Under the pieces are notes generated by a model, which was given only the letters and a program-made list of their open reading frames with translations, was not told the origin of the DNA and searched no databases. 64,000 nt of DNA from Ruminococcus sp. GTDB taxonomy: Bacteria; Bacillota; Clostridia; Oscillospirales; Ruminococcaceae. The translations under genes and the position numbers were made by a program. The stretch is from contig SVNQ01000001.1 of assembly GCA_015066865.1 (NCBI GenBank), positions 92,766-156,765 on the forward strand, written 5' to 3'. Shown piece after piece: positions 37,199 to 44,861 of this stretch (the first letter of the stretch is position 1; each line of letters begins with the position of its first letter).

Positions 37199-38422
37199 TT
37201 ATTTTGCAGTTTCTTCAGTATTCTCGGATTCCGCATCATCCGTTTCCGGTTGTGCAGTATCTGTTTCGGAAATTTCTTCCACTGCATTTTCAGTCTCCGA
37301 AGTTTCCTCGTCCGGAGTTTCTTCTGCTGCGGTTTCAGTCTCTGAAGTTTCCTCGTCCGGAGTTTCTTCTGCTGCGGTTTCAGTCTCTGAAGTTTCCTCG
37401 TCTGTGGTTACTTCTGCCGGAGTTTCTTCTACCGGAGTCTCTGCTGTATCGGTTATCGGCTCAGCAGCTTCTTCGGCAGTGCTTTCAGCCTTCTTCGTTT
37501 CCTGCTTCACCATTTTCGGCTTAGCGGCAAGCTTTTCTTCCACTTCCTCGTCCTCCCAGCGAAGTCCGCAGATGAAGCCGAATGCGATAAGGAAGATCAC
37601 CGCTGTTATGAGGGTAACGATTGCCATGGTCAATGCACGAGTGGTCAGAAGATCCAGAAATCCCACAACTGCGGCAAAGATCTGCGGATCCTTCAAAGCA
37701 AATCCGGCAAAATAATCCGTTGCTTTAATGTAAACGCAGGGTGTCAGCAGCAGCAGGGAAGCAATCAGCGAGGCAAGTCCACTCCAATAAAAGAAATGCC
37801 CGATCTGCTTGAGATTGCAGAGAATCAGCAGCAAGATCACTAAAACGACTGCAACAATGCAGGCTGTCGATGCAAGATTCAGATAGGAAACATACGTCTT
37901 TGCCGTTTTCAGCCAGCCCTTGCTGTACATTGTAGAGAATTTAAACGTGTCCGCCACAAAAAGGATCTGTGATTCGGCACTTTCTATTACAGAATCCACC
38001 TTTTTTTGGTAGGCTTCGTCCTTCTTGTAGTTGTTTTCTGCGGCATATTCCTCAAAAAACGAGTTGACAGAGGCTTCCAGACCTTTAAAATCCATGGTAA
38101 ACTCGTATGTATCGGTTTTTCCGTTCAGGTAGTCAAAAGCCTGTGCAACACTGCTGAGGATCGCCGCGTGAAGCTCCTCACGGTTCATCACATCCGTGAA
38201 CACCTCAGCCGGAATCCCCGTGCTGTTGGCACGAGTTTTGAAGTGGCTTTCCAGTGACAGATAAGCCTTGTCCGCAAGCTCCTGCTCCTCGGCAACTGTA
38301 CGGAATGTATCCACATTCAGCACCTGTGTTCTGGCAAACAGCGTCAGTTCCGTTGCCAGAATCATGAACACCAGCAGGAATGTCAGCAGAACATTGGGAA
38401 TATACCATCGTATTTTTTTCAT
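37199..38422 (-). CDS. Membrane protein with acidic repeat tail, last gene of the sortase locus
   Basis: A 407-residue protein of no known family. A membrane helix at residues 8-30 is followed by an outside domain (~35-165), then three more helices (about 172-198, 203-224 and 255-280), giving four passes. The C-terminal ~115 residues are extremely acidic, dominated by a 15-residue repeat TAAEETPDEETSETE (two full and flanking partial copies), with two N-terminal partial units. Both ends are predicted inside if four helices hold. The start overlaps the sortase stop by ATGA and follows GGAGAGGAGG, so it is translated together with the sortase. A role with that sortase is suggested by context only. 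Confidence 0.8.
   Translation of the reverse strand: MKKIRWYIPNVLLTFLLVFMILATELTLFARTQVLNVDTFRTVAEEQELADKAYLSLESHFKTRANSTGIPAEVFTDVMNREELHAAILSSVAQAFDYLNGKTDTYEFTMDFKGLEASVNSFFEEYAAENNYKKDEAYQKKVDSVIESAESQILFVADTFKFSTMYSKGWLKTAKTYVSYLNLASTACIVAVVLVILLLILCNLKQIGHFFYWSGLASLIASLLLLTPCVYIKATDYFAGFALKDPQIFAAVVGFLDLLTTRALTMAIVTLITAVIFLIAFGFICGLRWEDEEVEEKLAAKPKMVKQETKKAESTAEEAAEPITDTAETPVEETPAEVTTDEETSETETAAEETPDEETSETETAAEETPDEETSETENAVEEISETDTAQPETDDAESENTEETAK
37291..37425 (-). repeat. 45-base tandem repeat in the acidic tail
   Basis: Units at 37291-37335 and 37336-37380 are almost identical (one base near the start differs), and a third, diverged unit begins at 37381. Each encodes 15 residues of Glu/Thr/Ala/Pro, in frame, so copy number changes would alter only the tail length. 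Confidence 0.85.
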
Positions 38423-39123
38423 TCTGCTGCCTCCTCTCCTGTCGGACTGGTGTAGAATTGCTTGCTCACCAGATCACAAACCACACCGATTCGCATGGAG
38501 GATGTACCCAGCACCTGTGCTTCACAGGTGTACAGCGTCAGCTGATCGGTATCTGTTGGCAGAACATGGGATTTATCCGTATTCTTGAATTTCACCAGTT
38601 CCGCAGCCTTGTATGTAAATACGCCGTATTTTGTATACAGTACAATTTCATCGCCAACCTGAATCCTGTTCAGATCTGCAAAAAATGTATTGACATGCGC
38701 ATCAATGACAACATTTCCTGTTTCGCCCAGTACCTTTGAAGCGGAGGACTGGCATGCGCCGCGTTCCAGAAGCTCTGCACTGGAACCCCAGTATACCGGT
38801 GCGATCATGGATATGGCTTCGCATTCCAGCACTGCATACTGTTCACCGAAGGAGGGACGTAGGATCTCGCCTTTGTCCGTCAGTTCATCATCGGAAATAT
38901 CCTCGGTCTTGATGTCGTTTTCCTTAATGACAAGACCGTTCGTGCCGCCGGAGGGGTTGTATTTCATATCGTCCATGAACGCAATGTTCAGATAGGTCTG
39001 CACCTTTTCATAGGGTTTGATCAGTACCACCGCACAAAGTGCGGTACACAGGATCAACAGAAAAAGACCTGTCAGCGTGTAGAGGAGAATCTCTCTCCTT
39101 TTTTTCTTTTTTGCCTTATCCAC
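38419..39123 (-). CDS. Sortase
   Basis: A membrane-anchored transpeptidase that cuts C-terminal sorting signals and joins proteins to the cell wall or to each other. The 234-residue product has an N-terminal membrane helix (about 12-35) and a sortase barrel with the triad His143 (IDAHVNTFFADL), Cys200 (TLYTC) and Arg211 (SSMRIGVV). The GDEIVLYTKYGVFTYKA stretch is typical of class C/D/E-like enzymes; the class is not certain. The start is GTG at 39123, 6 bases after AAAGGAG; an ATG at 39186 would overlap the upstream gene by 50 bases. It sits directly after two secreted paralogs that are likely substrates. Confidence 0.85.
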   Translation of the reverse strand: MDKAKKKKRREILLYTLTGLFLLILCTALCAVVLIKPYEKVQTYLNIAFMDDMKYNPSGGTNGLVIKENDIKTEDISDDELTDKGEILRPSFGEQYAVLECEAISMIAPVYWGSSAELLERGACQSSASKVLGETGNVVIDAHVNTFFADLNRIQVGDEIVLYTKYGVFTYKAAELVKFKNTDKSHVLPTDTDQLTLYTCEAQVLGTSSMRIGVVCDLVSKQFYTSPTGEEAAE

Positions 39124-39136
39124 AGAGGACTCCTTT

Positions 39137-39919
39137 CTACTGCGCCAGTTCGTCGCTGCGGCAGATGTAACGATAGAGGGCAGCAAGTCCGCTCAATGCC
39201 AGAACAACGCCGGCGGTTGCTGCGACAAAAAGCCCCGTATAAGAAATGCCCGTTTCGTCAATGGTAATGCCCACAGAGGATTTGTCGATAATGACACCTT
39301 CTTTGTCACGAATCGTTACGGAAATGTTCTCATTTGAGAGATTATCCACCGTCATATTCATGCCCATCTGTTCGGCAAAGTCAATATAGCCTTGCATCAT
39401 TTCTGCTTTATCGGAGAGTGACATCTGCTTAATGATGCTCTTTCGTTCTTCGGGTGAAAGATTTTTGAGGAACTTGTCCTTGTCCTCAGCACTCAGACTG
39501 TTGACATAGGCGATTTTTTCCTCCAGCGTCATGTTGACAAATTCTTTTGTGCCGACGGATTCGGTCTTTTCTGTGGGGGCAGTACTGTCAGCTGCGGAAT
39601 CATCCGATCCGGCAGAATCGGTCACAGATTCCGTGCCGTCATCTTCAAAAATACTTTCAAACATACTGTTCGTCTGCTTTTCAATTTTCATAAGCTCTGC
39701 CCATGCTTTATCCAGATCTTCTTGTGTACGAATACCGGCAGCCCATTCGTTATAGCCCTGCTGGATCTGAGCTTCCGGAGCGCCAAGCTCTCTTGCCTTT
39801 TTTGCAACATCATCCACAGTGACGGCAGACGCAAAAATTCCAGATGTAAAGCAAAAACAGCCTGCAGCAAGTGCTGCCGCAAGAATCATTTGTTTGATTT
39901 TTATTGTTTTCACAATCAT
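39137..39919 (-). CDS. Secreted paralog B with C-terminal sorting-signal-like end
   Basis: A 260-residue protein, paralogous to the next gene over most of its length. It has a signal peptide (to about residue 31, ...FASA), a conserved domain VDDVAKKARELGAPEAQIQQGYNEW (~33-80), a Ser/Asp/Thr-rich linker (~95-125), a helical EEKIAYVNSLSAEDKDKFLKNLSPEERKSII block (~138-175) and a C-terminal beta part. The end carries IDETG, a hydrophobic stretch of about 20 residues and the basic tail RYICRSDELAQ, like a sortase sorting signal although the motif is not LPXTG. The second ATG (39919) is preferred on ribosome-site spacing; GTG at 39913 is also possible. Family unknown. Confidence 0.8.
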   Translation of the reverse strand: MIVKTIKIKQMILAAALAAGCFCFTSGIFASAVTVDDVAKKARELGAPEAQIQQGYNEWAAGIRTQEDLDKAWAELMKIEKQTNSMFESIFEDDGTESVTDSAGSDDSAADSTAPTEKTESVGTKEFVNMTLEEKIAYVNSLSAEDKDKFLKNLSPEERKSIIKQMSLSDKAEMMQGYIDFAEQMGMNMTVDNLSNENISVTIRDKEGVIIDKSSVGITIDETGISYTGLFVAATAGVVLALSGLAALYRYICRSDELAQ

Positions 39920-39934
39920 CATTCCTTTCTATCC

Positions 39935-40720
39935 CTACTGCGCCAGTTCGTCGCTGCGGCAGATGTAACGATAGAGGGCAGCAAGTCCGCTCAAAGCCAG
40001 AACCACGCCGGCGGCTGCTGCGACAAAAAGACCCGTATAAGAAATGCCCGTTTCGTCAATGGTGATACCCACGGAGGACTTGTCGATAATAACGCCGTCT
40101 TTGTCATGGATCGTTACAGAAATGTTTTTATCTGTAATTTCGTCCACCGTCATATGCATGCCCATCTGCTCGGCAAAGTCAATATAACCTTCCATCATTT
40201 CCGCTTTGTCGGAGATTGACATCTGCTTAATGATGCTCTTTCGTTCTTCGGGCGAAAGATTTTTGAGGAACTTGTCCTTGTCCTCAGCACTCAGACTATT
40301 GACGTAGGCAATTTTTTCTTCCAGCGTCATATTGACAAACTCTTTTGTGCCGACGGATTCGGTTTTCTCCGTTGATGCAGTACTGTCAGCGGAAGAATCA
40401 GCGGATTCTGTCGGACTTGTCTGCTCGGTCGAAGATTCCGGCTCCTGCGTCTCAAATATACTTTCAAACTTTTCGTTGGATTCCTTTTCGATCTGCATGA
40501 GGATTGCCCATGCCTGATCCAGATGTTCCTGCGTATATTCGCCGGTTGCCCAGTAGTTATAACCCTGCTGCACCTGTGCTTCGGGGAAACCAAGCTCCCT
40601 TGCCTTGTTTGCAACGTCATCCACTGTAACTGCGGATGCGGAAAGTCCTGCGGCACAGCAAAAACAGCCGGCAGCAAGTACGGCTGCAAGAAGCTTATGT
40701 TTTACTATTCTCTTTTTCAT
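39935..40720 (-). CDS. Secreted paralog A with C-terminal sorting-signal-like end
   Basis: A 261-residue paralog of the gene that follows it, first in the sortase locus. Signal peptide to residue 30 (GLSASA), the same VDDVANKARELGFPEAQVQQGYNYW domain, a Ser/Thr/Glu linker of a different sequence, the same helical block, and the C-terminal IDETG at residues 221-225, hydrophobic segment 231-250 and RYICRSDELAQ tail. The last ~40 residues differ from paralog B at only one position. Start ATG at 40720 follows AGAAAGGAAGG; a TTG two codons earlier is less likely. It lies 16 bases before paralog B, so both are in one operon with the sortase. Confidence 0.82.
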   Translation of the reverse strand: MKKRIVKHKLLAAVLAAGCFCCAAGLSASAVTVDDVANKARELGFPEAQVQQGYNYWATGEYTQEHLDQAWAILMQIEKESNEKFESIFETQEPESSTEQTSPTESADSSADSTASTEKTESVGTKEFVNMTLEEKIAYVNSLSAEDKDKFLKNLSPEERKSIIKQMSISDKAEMMEGYIDFAEQMGMHMTVDEITDKNISVTIHDKDGVIIDKSSVGITIDETGISYTGLFVAAAAGVVLALSGLAALYRYICRSDELAQ

Positions 40721-40835
40721 AATCAACCTTCCTTTCTAATCTAAAAGTTCAAATATGTCCTACAAATTTATTATACCAGAACCAAATGGAAAAAGCAAGC
40801 GTAAGATTCTGCCAGATACAGTAAAGGAAAGTATA

Positions 40836-40868
40836 AAAGCACTGAACAAATGCAAAGTTCAGTGCTTC
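40836..40868 (-). terminator. Terminator of acpP
   Basis: AAGCACTGAAC/GTTCAGTGCTT with a 9-base loop and TTTTATACTTT on the minus strand, 30 bases past the acpP stop. It separates acpP from the sortase operon. Confidence 0.85.
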
Positions 40869-40897
40869 GGATACTACAACTGTTTGCGGAAATTTCT

Positions 40898-41137
40898 TTA
40901 TTCCTCCTCGGAGGCATGTTCCTTGAGGTAGGCAACCACATCGCCCACCGTATGAATATTATCCACAGCCTCATCGGGAATTGCAATATCCGTTGCGCTC
41001 TCAATCGCTACGATCAGCTCTACCGCATCCATGGAAGTGGCATTGAGATCTTCAAGAATATCGGTATCCTCGGTAATATCTTCCGCATCCACACCAAACT
41101 GCTCTGCAATGATCGCTGCAACTGTTTCAAATTCCAT
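40898..41137 (-). CDS. acpP: Acyl carrier protein
   Basis: A 79-residue acidic carrier protein that holds acyl chains on a 4'-phosphopantetheine arm. The attachment site is in DLNATSMDAVELI; the serine of TSM takes the place of the usual DSL serine. Helices II and III are intact and the C-terminus ends in EEE. The ATG at 41137 follows CGGAGGTA; the frame is open 13 codons further up without a site. It stands alone rather than in a fab cluster, so it may serve fatty acid synthesis or a dedicated pathway; the altered DSL motif hints at the latter but is not proof. Confidence 0.9.
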   Translation of the reverse strand: MEFETVAAIIAEQFGVDAEDITEDTDILEDLNATSMDAVELIVAIESATDIAIPDEAVDNIHTVGDVVAYLKEHASEEE

Positions 41138-41202
41138 AAAAATACCTCCGTTATAGATTCTTTCACCGACGTTCACAGTCGGCTGACTCCATTTCTATGA
41201 TT

Positions 41203-41232
41203 AGTATATCGGAAAAGCATGTGTTTCGTCAA
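41203..41232 (-). promoter_or_regulatory. Promoter of acpP
   Basis: On the minus strand TTGACG (41227-41232), an 18-base spacer and TATACT (41203-41208), in the 307-base divergent gap to aroE. Apart from this and the aroE promoter I see nothing in the gap. Confidence 0.7.
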
Positions 41233-41379
41233 TACACGGTATGACGATTTTTAAGATAATTTTGCATGAAGAATTATGCAGTTTTCACAAATTTTTCCTG
41301 TTTTGCAAAAGAACTCTGCGCTGCACGGATAGGGAGTGCGGAAAAAAGCGGAAAGGATGTAAAAAATCATGAAAACCCA

Positions 41380-41408
41380 TTGTAATTTTTACTGAAATAT
41401 GCTATGAT
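41380..41408 (+). promoter_or_regulatory. Promoter of aroE-aroK-amidohydrolase-fumarase operon
   Basis: TTGTAA (41380-41385), a 17-base spacer and TATGAT (41403-41408), about 36 bases before the aroE ATG. Moderate match. Confidence 0.6.
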
Positions 41409-41444
41409 AAAAGGTGAACATTATGCATATTATGGAGGTATACT

Positions 41445-42305
41445 ATGCGTCAATATACACTGATCGGCAATCCGCTTGGGCATTCCATGTCCCCGCTGAT
41501 CCACGACCGGCTTTTTGCGCTGAAAGATCGTGCAGCGGAATACAGCCTTACTGCAATACCGACGGAGGAACTTTCGGAGAAAATCACAATGCTGCGCGAA
41601 TTGTGCGGCTATAATATCACCATTCCCCACAAAGTAGACATTATCCCGCATCTGGACGAGCTGGATGAAACCGCAAAGCGTTACAATTCCGTCAACTGCG
41701 TGGCAAACCGTGACGGCAGATCCATCGGCTACAATACCGACTGCGAGGGATTTCTGCGCAGCGTGCAGGACATGCCGCTTAACGGCAGGGTACTGCTGAT
41801 CGGCTGCGGGGGCGTTGGCAGAATGATGGCGATTGAAGCGGCACTCCATGGTGCAGCGGAACTTGTGATCATGGTGCTGCCGTCGGATGTTTCGCTTGCG
41901 GAGGCACTGATTGAGGAAATCCATGGGCTTGTACCGGATGCGAATGTGAACATCGTACTTACGGGCAGTGACAAGGACGGCGCACTCGGCAGCTTCGATC
42001 TGCTGATGAATGCCTGCCCTGTTGGCATGTATCCGAAAACCGGTGCATGCCCCATCAGTGATGAGCAGCTGCGCTTGTGTGCAAATATATTCGATGTGAT
42101 TTATAATCCCACCGAAACCCGGCTCATCCGCAAGGCAAAGGCAATGGGCAAGCCGGCTGTCGGCGGTGCAGCAATGCTTGTGTGGCAGGCAGTGCGTGCC
42201 CACGAGATCTGGGACGGTGATGTCTATACCGCCGAACAGGTACAGGGCATCATCCGTGAGCTGGAAGAAACCGTAAATCGGGATTTTCCCATACAGGAGG
42301 ACTGA
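41445..42305 (+). CDS. aroE: Shikimate dehydrogenase
   Basis: This enzyme reduces 3-dehydroshikimate to shikimate with NADPH in aromatic amino acid synthesis. The 286-residue protein has the substrate loop IGNPLGHSMSP (residues 6-16), the catalytic lysine in NITIPHK, NTDCEGF, and the nucleotide-binding glycine loop LLIGCGGVGR near residue 120. The start follows TATGGAGGTA. The shikimate kinase gene follows after 2 bases, so the two consecutive steps are encoded together; other aro genes are not in the window. Confidence 0.95.
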   Translation: MRQYTLIGNPLGHSMSPLIHDRLFALKDRAAEYSLTAIPTEELSEKITMLRELCGYNITIPHKVDIIPHLDELDETAKRYNSVNCVANRDGRSIGYNTDCEGFLRSVQDMPLNGRVLLIGCGGVGRMMAIEAALHGAAELVIMVLPSDVSLAEALIEEIHGLVPDANVNIVLTGSDKDGALGSFDLLMNACPVGMYPKTGACPISDEQLRLCANIFDVIYNPTETRLIRKAKAMGKPAVGGAAMLVWQAVRAHEIWDGDVYTAEQVQGIIRELEETVNRDFPIQED

Positions 42306-42307
42306 AA

Positions 42308-42814
42308 ATGACCATTTATCTGTGCGGATTCATGGGCTGCGGCAAGAGTACTGTCGGCGAACGTCTTGCAAAGCAGCTTGACTGCCCCTTTGTGGATATG
42401 GATGCCTATATTGAGGAACGGGCAGGTATGACGATTCCGGAGATTTTTGAAAAATACGGCGAGCCGCATTTCCGTGATCTGGAAACGCAGGCAATTCGTG
42501 AGCTTGCTGATCGTGACGGAATTATCGCCTGCGGCGGTGGTGCGATGCTCCGAGAGGAGAATGCTGCAATTGCCGCAGAACACGGCAGTGTGGTGTATCT
42601 GGAAGTTCCTTTCCATATTTGTTACCGCCGCATTGCGGACAGTGACCGCCCGATCGTGCGGCGCAGTACTCGTGAGGAATTGGAGGAATTGTACAATTCC
42701 AGAGATGGGATCTACCGCAAGCACAGTACACATATTATAGAGTGCGCCAAAACGCCCGCAGCTGCAACAGCGGCGGTGCGGGATGCACTGGGTCTGATAG
42801 GAGAACAGGAATGA
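42308..42814 (+). CDS. aroK: Shikimate kinase
   Basis: A P-loop kinase that phosphorylates shikimate at the 3-hydroxyl. The 168 residues hold the Walker A GFMGCGKSTVGERLA (7-21), the shikimate-binding DMDAYIEERAGMTIPEIF and FRDLE motifs, IIACGGGAML, and the lid arginines in DRPIVRRSTREELEELY. It is 2 bases after aroE and overlaps the next gene's start by ATGA. Confidence 0.95.
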   Translation: MTIYLCGFMGCGKSTVGERLAKQLDCPFVDMDAYIEERAGMTIPEIFEKYGEPHFRDLETQAIRELADRDGIIACGGGAMLREENAAIAAEHGSVVYLEVPFHICYRRIADSDRPIVRRSTREELEELYNSRDGIYRKHSTHIIECAKTPAAATAAVRDALGLIGEQE

Positions 42815-43965
42815 TTATTTATAATGCAGAAATTTACTCCATGACGGAGGATGTCCATTTTTATGGCTATGTTGTCGTGGAGAACGGTAAGATCAAGGCA
42901 GTGGAACAGGGCAGACCCGACGCAGTTTCGGAGGATGATATTGACTGCCACGGCGGCAGACTGCTGCCGGGATTCATCGACGCACATACGCATCTTGGAA
43001 TCATTGAGGACGGCATGAATTTTGAAGGGGACGACTGCAACGAGATTTCCGATCCGTTCACGCCCCAGCTGCGTGCGCTTGACGGCATCAATCCCTTTGA
43101 CAAGTGCTTTGCGGAAGCAAGAATGCATGGCGTAACCTCCGTTATGGTATCACCCGGTTCTGCGAATGCCTGCGGCGGCGAGATGCTGCTGATGAAAACC
43201 GCAGGCAGATACACCGATGAAATGGCAATTACCGCATGCGGTATGAAATTCGCCCTCGGCGAAAATCCGAAAACCGTTTATAGTGAGCGTGATGAATCCC
43301 CCGTTACACGCATGGCGACCGCTGCCCTCATCCGTGAGGGACTGCAGAAGGCAAAGCTCTATTCCGAGCGTCTGCATCGTTTTGAGGAACATCCCGACGA
43401 GGAAGAAATGCCGGAATACGACGCAAAATGCGAAGCTCTGCTGCCGCTTCTGAACGGCGACCAGAAGGCGCATTTCCATTGCCACCGTGCGGATGATGTC
43501 TGCACGGCACTGCGCATCTGCAAGGAATTTGGACTGGAATGCGTCATTGTACATGGCACAGGCGCACATGTGGCTGCGGATCTGTTCGGGGAAATGGGGA
43601 TTTCCGTGATTGCAGGCCCCATCATCTGCGACCGCTGCAAGCCGGAAATGCGGGAGCTTGCACTTTCCAATGCGGCGATCCTGCATGACAGGGGCGTGAA
43701 GCTTGCGATCTGCACCGACCATCCGGAAGTGCCGATTCAGTATCTTGCGCTTTCCGCAGGACTTGCGGTCAAGGGAGGATTGTCCCGTGAAGCCGCACTG
43801 CGTGCAATCACCTCGGAGGCTGCCGATATTCTGGGCGTATCCGACCGCATCGGCAGGATCGAAGAAGGTCTGGACGCAGATCTGGTGCTGTTTGCGGATG
43901 ATCCGCTGAATGTGATGAATGATCCGGTATGGGTGATGGTCAACGGAAAAATTCTGGAGAGCTAA
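42811..43965 (+). CDS. Amidohydrolase family protein (imidazolonepropionase-like)
   Basis: A 384-residue metal-dependent hydrolase. The N-terminal composite beta domain (IIYNAEIYSMT...VVENGKIKAV) and C-terminal strands flank a TIM barrel with metal motifs DAHTHLG (about 56-62), FHCHRADD near residue 225, the VHGTGAH strand and ICTDHPEVP with the catalytic aspartate near residue 305, ending in DADLVLFADDPL. This is the general amidohydrolase pattern; the imidazolonepropionase-like subgroup contains many members with unknown or dipeptide/cyclic amide substrates. It is translationally coupled to aroK, with no evident pathway link. Confidence 0.87.
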   Translation: MIIYNAEIYSMTEDVHFYGYVVVENGKIKAVEQGRPDAVSEDDIDCHGGRLLPGFIDAHTHLGIIEDGMNFEGDDCNEISDPFTPQLRALDGINPFDKCFAEARMHGVTSVMVSPGSANACGGEMLLMKTAGRYTDEMAITACGMKFALGENPKTVYSERDESPVTRMATAALIREGLQKAKLYSERLHRFEEHPDEEEMPEYDAKCEALLPLLNGDQKAHFHCHRADDVCTALRICKEFGLECVIVHGTGAHVAADLFGEMGISVIAGPIICDRCKPEMRELALSNAAILHDRGVKLAICTDHPEVPIQYLALSAGLAVKGGLSREAALRAITSEAADILGVSDRIGRIEEGLDADLVLFADDPLNVMNDPVWVMVNGKILES

Positions 43966-43980
43966 AAGGAGCAGACGATC

Positions 43981-44823
43981 ATGAGAACAATTACCGCACA
44001 GGAAATCACGGATGCCGTTGCAGCGCTCTGCATCCGTGCGAATAAAATTCTGCCGTGCAGTCTGGAGCAGAAGATTTCTGCGTGTGCCGCGCAGGAGCAG
44101 TCCCCCGTGGGCAGAGCAGTGTTTGACGATCTGATCGCAAATCTGCAGGCTGCGAAGGAGGAGGACATTCCGATCTGTCAGGATACGGGCATGGCTGTGG
44201 TATTCATTGAGCTGGGACAGGATGTTCATATTACGGGCGGCACACTGCGTGAGGCAGTGGATGCGGGCGTATCGAAGGGCTATACCGAGGGCTATCTGCG
44301 CTGTTCTGTAGTGGGCGATCCGCTGGAGCGTGTGAATACGGGTGATAACACCCCCGCTGTGCTGCATCTGGAGCTTGTGGAGGGTGAGCAGGTGAAGATC
44401 ACGGTCTGCCCGAAGGGCTTCGGCAGCGAGAACATGTCCGCTATGAAGATGATGACGCCTGCGGCAAGCCATGATGATATTGTAAAATATGTAACCGACT
44501 GCATTGCGAAAGCAGGCAGCAATCCCTGTCCTCCCATTGTGGTGGGTGTGGGAATCGGCGGAAATTTTGAGCATTGCGCATATCTTGCAAAAAAAGCACT
44601 CTGCCGTGATGCCGCAAAGCGGAATCTCAAGCCCCTGTATGCGGAGCTGGAGCAGAAAATGCTCGAATCCATCAACAAGCTCGGCATCGGACCGCAGGGC
44701 TTTGGCGGAACCGTTACTGCGCTGTGCGTGAATATTGAAGAAGCGCCGACGCATATTGCAGGACTGCCCGTGGCAGTCAATGTGGGCTGCCATGTGACAA
44801 GACATGCGGAAATGGTACTGTAA
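43981..44823 (+). CDS. Fumarate hydratase alpha subunit (class I, iron-sulfur)
   Basis: The 280-residue product matches the alpha (N-terminal) half of class I fumarases and tartrate dehydratases, which interconvert fumarate and malate with a [4Fe-4S] cluster. Cysteines fitting the cluster lie in PICQDTGMA (near residue 62), in NPCPPIVVGVGIGG (near 182) and in VGCHVTRHAE close to the end; MTPAASHDD and KGFGSENMS are also family motifs. The partner beta subunit is normally next to it, but here a terminator follows at once, so the beta gene must be elsewhere or absent. The start is 15 bases after the amidohydrolase stop behind AAAAGGAGC. Confidence 0.9.
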   Translation: MRTITAQEITDAVAALCIRANKILPCSLEQKISACAAQEQSPVGRAVFDDLIANLQAAKEEDIPICQDTGMAVVFIELGQDVHITGGTLREAVDAGVSKGYTEGYLRCSVVGDPLERVNTGDNTPAVLHLELVEGEQVKITVCPKGFGSENMSAMKMMTPAASHDDIVKYVTDCIAKAGSNPCPPIVVGVGIGGNFEHCAYLAKKALCRDAAKRNLKPLYAELEQKMLESINKLGIGPQGFGGTVTALCVNIEEAPTHIAGLPVAVNVGCHVTRHAEMVL

Positions 44824-44826
44824 ATA

Positions 44827-44855
44827 AAAATCCCCTGCCTCGGCAGGGGATTTGT
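44827..44855. terminator. Bidirectional terminator after the fumarase subunit
   Basis: AAATCCCCTGCC/GGCAGGGGATTT with a 3-base loop, flanked by A- and T-rich sequence. It serves the convergent HAD gene too. Confidence 0.88.
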
Positions 44856-44861
44856 TGTTTC

